Assembly: GCA_028288305.1 (NCBI GenBank)
Contig: JAQBOA010000089.1
Coordinates: forward strand, 1-64,000
DNA from: Mucilaginibacter sp.
Lineage (GTDB): Bacteria; Bacteroidota; Bacteroidia; Sphingobacteriales; Sphingobacteriaceae
DNA: 64,000 bases
Reading direction: 5' to 3'
The notes beneath the pieces were generated by a model. The model was given only the letters and a program-made list of their open reading frames with translations. It was not told the DNA's origin and did no database searches. Of the stretch, positions 50,448 to 57,025 are shown one piece after another (the stretch's first letter is position 1; every line of letters starts with the position of its first letter). A program made the translations under genes and the position numbers.

Positions 50448-51080
50448 ATGAATTTTAAACTTTTTAACGTTGCCCTGGGCATAGTGCTTACTGCAACTAC
50501 TATGGGCGCCAGCGCACAAAAAACCTATACATCAGGTATGGTTTCTTATCCTACACAAATGCAGGGACAAACGGTTGATGTTAAAGAATACTTTACTTCT
50601 GATTCAAGTGCTGCGGTAATGACTATGGGTCCTGCAAATATCAAAGTATTGACCACTGCTAAACATGATTATTTAGCTGTTATAGTTGACGTACCTGTTG
50701 CTTCCATTAAAAAAGCCGGAATTGCATCACCGTCAGAACTTGAAGAAGCAATGGCTGCTGTACCTACTTTTACCTTCACACCAACTACTGAAACAAAACA
50801 GATTTCGGGTTTTAATTGCAAAAAAGTAGTAGCTAAGGATTCAAAAAGCGGCAAAACATATGATGTATGGATAACTAACGACGTAAGTGTACCGCCAACT
50901 GCTTTCCCGTTTTATTATGCATCTATCGGTGGTTTCCCTGTACAATTCACAGCTTTTCAACAAGGACAGGAAATAAATATTACTGTCGCATCAGTATCAG
51001 ATCAGAAAGCTCCAGCCGGAACCTTTGCAATCCCCAAAGATTTTGAAAAAGGAACATTAGCCGATCTTAGACCTCAATAA
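50448..51080 (+). CDS. Secreted DUF4412-like protein
   Basis: The 210-residue protein has a signal peptide (MNFKLFNVALGIVLTATTMGASAQ). The beta-rich domain has QTVDVKEYFTSDSSAAVMTMGPANIKVLTTAKHDYLAVIVDV, followed by ISGFNCKKVVAKDSKSGKTYDVWITNDVSV. The string KxxGFxCxKxVxxD, with the following W in VWIT, is the mark of DUF4412/GLPGLI-like secreted proteins of Bacteroidota. Function is unknown. It ends in a strong two-way terminator shared with the ferritin-fold gene. Confidence 0.75.
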   Translation: MNFKLFNVALGIVLTATTMGASAQKTYTSGMVSYPTQMQGQTVDVKEYFTSDSSAAVMTMGPANIKVLTTAKHDYLAVIVDVPVASIKKAGIASPSELEEAMAAVPTFTFTPTTETKQISGFNCKKVVAKDSKSGKTYDVWITNDVSVPPTAFPFYYASIGGFPVQFTAFQQGQEINITVASVSDQKAPAGTFAIPKDFEKGTLADLRPQ

Positions 51081-51094
51081 TATAAAGTTCTTAC

Positions 51095-51137
51095 AATCTT
51101 AAAAGGGATTAGCTAAATGTTTATCCCTTTTAAGATT
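51095..51137. terminator. Perfect 15-bp stem terminator between convergent genes
   Basis: AATCTTAAAAGGGAT (51095-51109) is exactly complementary to ATCCCTTTTAAGATT (51123-51137) around a 13-nt loop. It ends at the first base of the next gene's stop codon (minus strand). Confidence 0.8.
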
Positions 51138-51751
51138 TACAACAAAATTAAGTTTTGAGCTAAAGCTCCTACCCATTTTATAAATAAAGAGGATTCCAAT
51201 TCTACCGCTTTATTTGCATGCACTTCCCAATCAGGCGAAAAGTTTTTGAGCTGGTTTAGCATTTCTTCCAAATGCCCTTCTTCCTCTAAAATGATCGATT
51301 TTACATTTACCTTACTTCCTGCTTTTTCAAGCGCTTCCTGGTAAACCGGGTAAAGTTCATCAGCACGTACTTCAATGGCATAAGTAACCAACAGGTATGC
51401 AGCAAAACGCAATTCTTTTCCGGTAAGCTTAAGTTCATTTTTCAAATAGCGGCATACATCTATATCTAATTGGTTCAAATAATACCGGCTGTAAGCAGGA
51501 GCTAATAAATACTCTGCAGCATAAGTTGGGCACAAGCCTTCACCCTCTTTTTCAATTTGTTTTTTCAGATAAAAAGCATGACGGTGTTCTTCGGCAGCGT
51601 GTTTTAATATAATATAAGTAACAGTAAGCGGATCTTCACTGGCCGATATTTTACGCGCACCGGTATTTTCCATTAATGACAATGTATTTAACCAGCGCGC
51701 ATGCAGTTGATCATCAGCAATAATTTGTGGTAATAGGGTATTTAGTTCCAT
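51137..51751 (-). CDS. Ferritin-fold (diiron-type) protein next to bioA
   Basis: I do not recognise a named family. The 204-residue all-helical protein has the residue pattern of a four-helix diiron bundle: Glu28 (LMENTG), Glu55-x-x-His58 (AAEEHRHAF), Glu127 (YAIEVRADELYP) and Glu157-x-x-His160 (LEEEGHLEEM). That is a one-Glu, ExxH, one-Glu, ExxH arrangement as in ferritin-like oxidases. The pattern is seen; metal binding and chemistry are inferred. It lies on the same strand as bioA, 125 bp downstream, with a palindrome between. A link to biotin is possible, not shown. Confidence 0.65.
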   Translation of the reverse strand: MELNTLLPQIIADDQLHARWLNTLSLMENTGARKISASEDPLTVTYIILKHAAEEHRHAFYLKKQIEKEGEGLCPTYAAEYLLAPAYSRYYLNQLDIDVCRYLKNELKLTGKELRFAAYLLVTYAIEVRADELYPVYQEALEKAGSKVNVKSIILEEEGHLEEMLNQLKNFSPDWEVHANKAVELESSLFIKWVGALAQNLILL

Positions 51752-51765
51752 ATTTATATCTTTTG

Positions 51766-51878
51766 GATTTCACCGATTTTTGAACGATTACACTGATTTG
51801 GATTAACGAAGTAATGATCCCTAAAAATCGGTGAAATCTTTTTCTAATCAGTGTAATCTTTATCTAATCGGTGAAATC
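51766..51878. repeat. Word-type element, GATTTCACCGATT family
   Basis: The left arm GATTTCACCGATTTTTGAAC and GATTACACTGATT (51766-51798) faces three right words: AATCGGTGAAATC (51827), AATCAGTGTAATC (51846) and AATCGGTGAAATC (51866). The last runs into the bioA stop codon (51877-51879). It lies between bioA and the ferritin-fold gene and could fold in two ways. Confidence 0.8.
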
Positions 51879-53142
51879 ATATCTCCTCCAGAGCTTGCTC
51901 AATTTTGCTGTAAATGTAGTACAGCTCTTCTGTTGTAATGCAATATGGCGGTAAAATGTAAATAATATTTCCAAGGGGCCGTAAAATGATGCCGGCATCT
52001 AAAAAGTAATTGTATAAAGTATCGCGCAGCGAATCAAAATAAGAGGTATTATTACCAGTTTGCCATTCCATCGCTAAAATGGTCCCTGTTTGTCTTGTGG
52101 TTTTAATTTTAAGATGATTTTTGATTTTCAGCGCAAATTCCTTGTGTAATTTTTCAATTCTTTGTATATTTTCAATTGTCGACGTCTCCAAAAAAAGGTC
52201 TAAACTTGCCAATGCAGCTGCGCAGGCAACAGGGTTGGCAGTAAATGAATGCCCATGGAACAGCGTTTTTAAACGATCGTCAGATAAAAAGGCATCATAT
52301 ATTTGTTGTGTACAGGTTGTTAAACCCAAGGCCATGGTACCTCCTGTTAAGCCCTTGGAAAAACACATAATATCGGGCAGCTCATTCAAATGATTGCAGG
52401 CAAAACACTTGCCTGTGCGTCCAAACCCAGTAAACACTTCATCAGCTATCATCAAAACACCCTCATTACGGCAATGAGCCATCAATTCGTTAAGGTATTG
52501 GGCTTCATACATCAGCATCCCCCCCGCTCCCTGCACCAGGGGTTCAAATATAAAACAGGCCAGTTCGGATTTACGATTTACGATTTTAGATTTTAGATTT
52601 TCAAGATTTGTCTTATCTGGCAAATCAATAAACTCAACATCGAACAATAAAGAATCAAATGGTGCGGTAAATGCGCTGCGGCCACTTACGGCCATGGCTC
52701 CAAATGTATCGCCATGATAGGCGTTTTTAAAAGCCAGTATTTTAGTACGGCTTTCCCCCTTATTGTTCCAGTATTGAAGGCACATTTTTATAGCTACCTC
52801 AACTGCTGTTGAGCCATTATCAGAATAAAAAGCTTTTTGCTGATTAACTGGTAATATTTTAAGTAATCTTTCGGCTAATTCTACAGCACCCTCATGGGTA
52901 AAGCCCGCAAAAATTACATGCTCCAGCTTGCTTAGCTGTTCTGAAACTTTTTTAGCGATGTAAGGATGCGCGTGACCATGAATATTTACCCACCATGATG
53001 AAACCGCATCAATATATTTTTTACCATCTTCATCAAAAAGACAGGCTCCTTCTCCCCTTATTATTGGAACAGGCAGTTGTGCCGTTTTCATTTGCGTATA
53101 TGGATGCCATATTACTTTTAAATCTCTTTCAGCCAAACTCAT
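51877..53142 (-). CDS. bioA: Adenosylmethionine-8-amino-7-oxononanoate aminotransferase
   Basis: The 421-residue class III PLP aminotransferase makes 7,8-diaminopelargonate, using S-adenosylmethionine as the usual amino donor. It begins DLKVIWHPYTQMKTAQLPVPI and has SSWWVNIHGHAHP (about 48-60), SDNGSTAVEVAIKM, and YHGDTFGAMAVSG. The catalytic Lys is in MCFSKGLTGGTMALGL. Residues around ENLKSKIVNRKS are coded by a repetitive DNA word (52566-52609), replacing a variable loop. The start overlaps the NUDIX stop by 4 bp. bioF and bioD are 24 kb upstream. Confidence 0.95.
   Translation of the reverse strand: MSLAERDLKVIWHPYTQMKTAQLPVPIIRGEGACLFDEDGKKYIDAVSSWWVNIHGHAHPYIAKKVSEQLSKLEHVIFAGFTHEGAVELAERLLKILPVNQQKAFYSDNGSTAVEVAIKMCLQYWNNKGESRTKILAFKNAYHGDTFGAMAVSGRSAFTAPFDSLLFDVEFIDLPDKTNLENLKSKIVNRKSELACFIFEPLVQGAGGMLMYEAQYLNELMAHCRNEGVLMIADEVFTGFGRTGKCFACNHLNELPDIMCFSKGLTGGTMALGLTTCTQQIYDAFLSDDRLKTLFHGHSFTANPVACAAALASLDLFLETSTIENIQRIEKLHKEFALKIKNHLKIKTTRQTGTILAMEWQTGNNTSYFDSLRDTLYNYFLDAGIILRPLGNIIYILPPYCITTEELYYIYSKIEQALEEI
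52566..52609. repeat. Low-complexity GATTT word run inside bioA
   Basis: GGATTTACGATTTACGATTT, TAGATTTTAGATTTTCAAGA is a run of near-repeats of GATTTA/TAGATTT in the style of the intergenic elements. It encodes a Lys/Asn/Leu stretch in BioA. No sister copy with high identity is in the window. Confidence 0.4.
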
Positions 53143-53579
53143 ATTTTATTCATTAAAAGCTTAACCACATGCTTATCTGTAGGGAAAAGAAAATTATCAG
53201 GCTGCAAATCGGTTAAATTTACCCACCTGAAAGATTGTAAGATGTCCCCTTCCCCATCAAAATCAAATACAAGGGTTTTTATAGTTAAATCTAAGTTATT
53301 TAAATTCTTAACTTTATAATATATACTGATCACCTGTGAGTCGTTAAAAGCCGACTTTACGAAAAAATCAGTGGTGTAAAAATGGCTGATTACTTCAATC
53401 TCAGCATTACATTCCTCTATAAATTCACGCTTTAATCCTTCAATAAGGCCTTCGCCATATTCTAACCCTCCTCCCGGAAATTTGGTAAAACGCATTCCAT
53501 ATTCCTGTTCGTCACTGATCAATATTTCATTATTATCATTAATCAGCAACCCATAAACACGGACGTTAAATTGATACAT
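53139..53579 (-). CDS. NUDIX hydrolase
   Basis: The 146-residue protein has the Nudix box GGLEYGEGLIEGLKREFIEEC: Gly37, Glu43, Arg51-Glu52 and Glu55-Glu56 fit GX5EX7REUXEEXGU, with Cys57 where Gly is usual. The N-terminal strand and the C-terminal LQPDNFLFPTDKHVVKLL are typical of small MutT/ADP-ribose-type members. The substrate is a nucleoside diphosphate derivative of unknown kind. It overlaps the neighbour genes on both sides (bioA by 4 bp, the CDF gene by 1 bp), so it is in one operon with them. Confidence 0.92.
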   Translation of the reverse strand: MYQFNVRVYGLLINDNNEILISDEQEYGMRFTKFPGGGLEYGEGLIEGLKREFIEECNAEIEVISHFYTTDFFVKSAFNDSQVISIYYKVKNLNNLDLTIKTLVFDFDGEGDILQSFRWVNLTDLQPDNFLFPTDKHVVKLLMNKI

Positions 53580-54550
53580 TATTCAAAGTGTTTTTTATTA
53601 CGGATTACTATATCCATTGTCCATTCTATTTGTTCAGTTTTAGGTTCTGATCTGATGGGACAATTGGGCATACTGCAATAGTGACAACAATAAGGAACGC
53701 AGGGATCTGTATGTATAAACAATTCGGTTTTTGTTACCTCATCATTTATTAATTTATCAACCAATTTTACCTCTTCATGCACCCTGTTGAGGTCAAAATA
53801 ATTAGGGAGGGTTAAATGACAATCAATATGAAGTTCATTACCATATTTTTGAGCCCGGAAGTTATGTACATCAATCCATTCATCACGTCTTTTTTCGTTT
53901 AAAACTTTTACAACATCAGTAACAACATCGAAATCGGCTTCGTCCATTAAACCTGATACAGATTGGCGCACCAGTTTATACCCGCTATATAAAATATACA
54001 ATGCAACTAAAATTGATAAAGCGCTATCCAGCCATGTTATTTTTGTGAAATGGATTAATAATAATCCTAATACCAAACCAATGCTGGTAACCATATCAGC
54101 CAGCAGATGTTTACCATCTGCATTAAGTGTGATAGATTTCAGTGATTTTCCTTTGTTGATCAGGTAATAACCTAATAAACCGTTAACCATCCCAGTGAGG
54201 CCAATTATTACTGCTCCAGTTAACAAATTGTGTATATGGGTGGGATAAATTATACCAAATACAGATTTAATAATAACAGCGATTGCTGCAATACCAATTA
54301 ATGAGCCTTCAATAAAAACTGAAAAATATTCAACTTTCCCATGCCCGTAAGGATGATTAGCGTCCCGTGGCTGGGCGGAAAGGTATATACTGAAGAAGGC
54401 AAAAGAGCTTGCGAGTACATTTACAATACTTTCGGCCGCATCTGTAAGCACAAAATTAGATGCAGTTAAAAAGTATGCCCCAAATTTTGCAAGCATAAGG
54501 ATAATACCAGTAATAAGGGCTAGGAGTATGATCCTTTTCTGTTCTTTCAA
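53579..54550 (-). CDS. Cation diffusion facilitator transporter with Cys-rich tail
   Basis: The 323-residue CDF protein has six helices (about 8-30, 38-58, 77-97, 113-131, 150-168, 176-190). The metal site residues are in VLTDAAESIVN and in the helix with LNADGKHLLADMVTSIG (Asp/His pairs), as in zinc/iron exporters. The cytoplasmic domain holds LHIDCHLTLPNY. The end is unusual: HTDPCVPYCCHYCSMPNCPIR has five Cys and one His and may bind metal. The last gene of the operon in transcription is bioA, so this is the first of a CDF-NUDIX-bioA unit. A TAnnTTTG box is 19 nt before the start. Confidence 0.93.
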   Translation of the reverse strand: MKEQKRIILLALITGIILMLAKFGAYFLTASNFVLTDAAESIVNVLASSFAFFSIYLSAQPRDANHPYGHGKVEYFSVFIEGSLIGIAAIAVIIKSVFGIIYPTHIHNLLTGAVIIGLTGMVNGLLGYYLINKGKSLKSITLNADGKHLLADMVTSIGLVLGLLLIHFTKITWLDSALSILVALYILYSGYKLVRQSVSGLMDEADFDVVTDVVKVLNEKRRDEWIDVHNFRAQKYGNELHIDCHLTLPNYFDLNRVHEEVKLVDKLINDEVTKTELFIHTDPCVPYCCHYCSMPNCPIRSEPKTEQIEWTMDIVIRNKKHFE

Positions 54551-54569
54551 AACGATATTGTTTGGGGTG

Positions 54570-54577
54570 CAAATTTA
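54570..54577 (-). promoter_or_regulatory. TAnnTTTG promoter box of the CDF-NUDIX-bioA operon
   Basis: The minus-strand bases read TAAATTTG and end 19 nt before the CDF ATG. Confidence 0.45.
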
Positions 54578-54598
54578 TAAATAATTGTTTAGCCGGGA

Positions 54599-54757
54599 GT
54601 CTTAAGTTCTAAGTCTTAAGCTTTATTTAAAAAAAGGGAAACCTATAACTTGCTTTGGCTCATAAGAGCCTCCTGATAGGAGTTTGCATATCTTACGTCA
54701 TTTAATGCATTCTCGATGTTTTTTGGCTTAGAACTTTCGACTGAAGACTTAAGACTT
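54599..54757. repeat. Word-type palindrome, AAGTCTTAAG family
   Basis: The left arm AGTCTTAAGTTCTAAGTCTT, then AAGC (54599-54621), pairs with GGCTTAGAACTTTCGACTGA, then AGACTTAAGACTT (54725-54757). The inside (about 100 nt) has a further imperfect hairpin with AAGAGCCTCCTGATAGGAG. It lies between the divergent CDF operon and the aminotransferase gene. A related single arm is next to the icd stop (13603-13633). Confidence 0.75.
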
Positions 54758-54761
54758 TTTA

Positions 54762-54769
54762 TATATTTG
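54762..54769 (+). promoter_or_regulatory. TAnnTTTG promoter box of the aminotransferase gene
   Basis: TATATTTG ends 17 nt before the ATG at 54787. It lies right behind the right arm of the word repeat. Confidence 0.5.
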
Positions 54770-54786
54770 CCGCAATTAACAATTAT

Positions 54787-55980
54787 ATGAATACATTAAG
54801 TAACAGGATTAACAACCTGTCGGAATCCGCAACAATTAAGATGGCCAAAATGGGCCGCGAACTTGCCGCAAAAGGTGTTGATGTGATCAGCCTTAGCTTC
54901 GGCGAGCCAGATTTTCATACACCTGAGCACATTAAAGAGGCTGCTAAACAGGCAATGGATAAAAATTTTACCTATTATACTCCTGTATCCGGTTACCCTG
55001 ATTTAAGAAAAGCAGTAGCAAATAAATTAAAGAACGAAAATGGCCTGGATTATGATTTTAGTCAGATAGTTGTTTCAACAGGCGCTAAGCAGGCAATAGC
55101 CAATGCAGTGTTATGTTTGGTAAATCCAGGCGAAGAAGTCATCATACCAACTCCTTACTGGGTTTCCTATTCGGAAGTGGTGAAGCTGGCCGAAGGTATA
55201 AGCGTTTTTATTGACGCCCCTGTTGAGCAGGATTTTAAAATTACGCCCGCGCAATTAGAAGCTGCCATAACACCTAAAACAAAGCTGTTTATGTTCTCTT
55301 CGCCGTGTAACCCAACAGGAAGTGTTTACAGTAAAGCTGAATTAGAAGGCCTGGCAAAGGTATTTGAGAAACACCCCAATATTTATATCCTTTCGGATGA
55401 AATTTATGAGCATATCAATTTTGTAGATAAACACGAATCGATTGCCCAGTTTGCATCTATAAAGGACCGCGTAATTATCATCAATGGTTTTTCAAAAGCC
55501 TTTGCCATGACCGGCTGGCGCATTGGTTATACCGCTTCAAACACAGAGATAGCCAATGCTTGCGATAAAATGCAGGGACAGATTACTTCAGGAACTTGTT
55601 CTATAACACAAAAAGCTGGTGTAGCAGCTTTAGAAGGTGGGTTAGAATCAGTTTTGCAAATGCGCAAAGAATTTAAAAAACGCAGGGATTTAGTATATGG
55701 CTTATTAAAAGAGATTAAAGGAATAAAAGTAAACCTTCCCGAAGGTGCTTTCTATTTTTTCCCTGATGTGACTTCATTTTTTGGAAAAAGCTATAATGGT
55801 AAAACCATAAATGATGCCGATGAGTTGAGTATTTTTCTGCTGGAAGAAGCCCATGTGGCAACCGTTGGCGGCGATTCATTTGGCGATAAAAAATCAATCC
55901 GTATCTCCTATGCCGCTGCTGAAGACAAATTAATAGAAGCTATGGAGCGGATTAAAGAAGCTTTAGGAAAATTGAAATAA
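54787..55980 (+). CDS. PLP-dependent aminotransferase, aspartate aminotransferase family (class I)
   Basis: The 397-residue fold-type I aminotransferase has ISLSFGEPDFHTPEHIK near the N-terminus, VVSTGAKQAIANAVL, FSSPCNPTGSVYSKAEL (the NPTG motif), SDEIYEHINF, and the PLP Lys in INGFSKAFAMTGWRIGY. The C-terminal Arg is in KSIRISYA. This is the layout of AspC/AspB type enzymes (class Ib). It probably moves amino groups between aspartate and 2-oxoglutarate, though other donors such as phenylalanine are possible. The ends are clear and a strong terminator follows. Confidence 0.94.
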   Translation: MNTLSNRINNLSESATIKMAKMGRELAAKGVDVISLSFGEPDFHTPEHIKEAAKQAMDKNFTYYTPVSGYPDLRKAVANKLKNENGLDYDFSQIVVSTGAKQAIANAVLCLVNPGEEVIIPTPYWVSYSEVVKLAEGISVFIDAPVEQDFKITPAQLEAAITPKTKLFMFSSPCNPTGSVYSKAELEGLAKVFEKHPNIYILSDEIYEHINFVDKHESIAQFASIKDRVIIINGFSKAFAMTGWRIGYTASNTEIANACDKMQGQITSGTCSITQKAGVAALEGGLESVLQMRKEFKKRRDLVYGLLKEIKGIKVNLPEGAFYFFPDVTSFFGKSYNGKTINDADELSIFLLEEAHVATVGGDSFGDKKSIRISYAAAEDKLIEAMERIKEALGKLK

Positions 55981-55989
55981 AACTTTAGA

Positions 55990-56007
55990 GACGCAATGCA
56001 TTGCGTC
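55990..56007. repeat. 18-bp perfect palindrome GACGCAATGCATTGCGTC
   Basis: The palindrome has no loop. It lies between the aminotransferase stop and the terminator. Similar words are spread across many bacterial genomes in intergenic positions. It may also be a protein-binding site. Confidence 0.7.
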
Positions 56008-56015
56008 ACTATATC

Positions 56016-56058
56016 AAAAGGAAAGCCCCTTGTCAAATCGACGAGGGGCTTTCCTTTT
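56016..56058. terminator. Strong hairpin terminator after the aminotransferase gene
   Basis: AAAAGGAAAGCCCCT (56016-56030) is exactly complementary to AGGGGCTTTCCTTTT (56044-56058), with a 13-nt loop. It lies between convergent genes. Confidence 0.85.
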
Positions 56059-56098
56059 GACCGTTATTGGTCGCACATTTTTGTTGTGTTTGTCTCTT

Positions 56099-56638
56099 TT
56101 ATAATCCAAACCCATAGGCTATACGTAAAGCTACCGTGCCATAGCTATCGCTCTGGCCCGAAAGACTTTCATAACGTACACCCACATCCCATGATTTAGT
56201 TGCGTAGCCAAGACCGGGCGACAAAAGTAATTTAGTATTCTTGGCATAGTTTGTTTCTAAACCAGCACCGGCTTCTGCACCAAAATAAAGGTTTTGGGTA
56301 AAAAAAGCTTTAATACCTAATTTTATAGGAATAAGGCCCTGACCGCTTGGCTTAGTAGCATAATTTACACCGGCAATTGTATTGCCCTTAGCAAAGAAAT
56401 TGTAATAACCAGAGGTTAATGTAAGTGCAAGGTTATTACTTAAACCGTATTGCAGTCGGGCTGTTCCGCCAAGTTCGAAATTTGAAAAGTTAGTGATACT
56501 TCCTGTTGGTATACCGCCTTCAACTCCAATACCTAAGCGTAACGCATTTACTGGTGTTGTTTGAGCTTTAACATTACTTGTTAAAAATAAAGCAGTCGCT
56601 GTGAATGCTACAGCTAATAATTTTGTTACTTTTTTCAT
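56099..56638 (-). CDS. Outer-membrane beta-barrel protein (porin-like)
   Basis: The 179-residue protein has a signal peptide (MKKVTKLLAVAFTATALFLTSNVKAQ). Alternating aromatic and small residues of an eight-strand barrel follow: LRLGIGVEGGIPTG, NFELGGTARLQYGLSNNLALTLTSGYYNF, IPIKLGIKAFFTQNLYFGAEAGAGLE, KSWDVGVRYESLSGQ. It ends VALRIAYGFGL, a C-terminal beta signal with a final hydrophobic residue. The function is structural or transport-like and unknown. The following 386 bp to 57025 hold AT-rich sequence and two hairpins. Confidence 0.85.
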   Translation of the reverse strand: MKKVTKLLAVAFTATALFLTSNVKAQTTPVNALRLGIGVEGGIPTGSITNFSNFELGGTARLQYGLSNNLALTLTSGYYNFFAKGNTIAGVNYATKPSGQGLIPIKLGIKAFFTQNLYFGAEAGAGLETNYAKNTKLLLSPGLGYATKSWDVGVRYESLSGQSDSYGTVALRIAYGFGL

Positions 56639-56931
56639 AGTTGTGATTTTTTGTTAAACAATAATTAAATTGTATTAATAGCTGATTAACAAATATTTTG
56701 CCACTTCTGCCAATCATATGGAATTGTGACATAAAGGAGATTTTAAATTAACAAAGCTTTTCAACAATTGTTAATATCCTAACTGATTATCAGTAAACTT
56801 TTTAAGCTTTTTTAATTTGCTTAAATACAACTCGAAATCAAAGACCTTAAAAGAAATAGCTGTCTGATTAATTTTTATAACAAATAACGATTTTTTGACT
56901 GTTAAACAGGGCAAAAAATCATTGGCAAACA

Positions 56932-56955
56932 AAAAGCCGGTAAGCACTGGCTTTT
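56932..56955. terminator. Hairpin in the 386-bp gap between the barrel gene and the RND operon end
   Basis: AAAAGCCGG and CTGGCTTTT form a 9-bp stem with one G-T pair around TAAGCA. It may be a terminator for a small transcript or of the RND operon. The rest of 56639-56996 shows no gene or repeat that I can support. Confidence 0.5.
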
Positions 56956-56996
56956 ATAAAATGACATAAGTTAGTTGTTTTCAAGATTATAAAAAC

Positions 56997-57022
56997 AAAT
57001 AGCTCCAAATAAGGAGCTATTT
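56997..57022 (-). terminator. Terminator of the tolC-MFP-RND operon
   Basis: AAATAGCTCC is exactly complementary to GGAGCTATTT with a 6-nt loop. On the minus strand it is followed by GTTTTTATAA. It begins 4 bp past the RND stop codon. Confidence 0.85.
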
Positions 57023-57025
57023 GTT

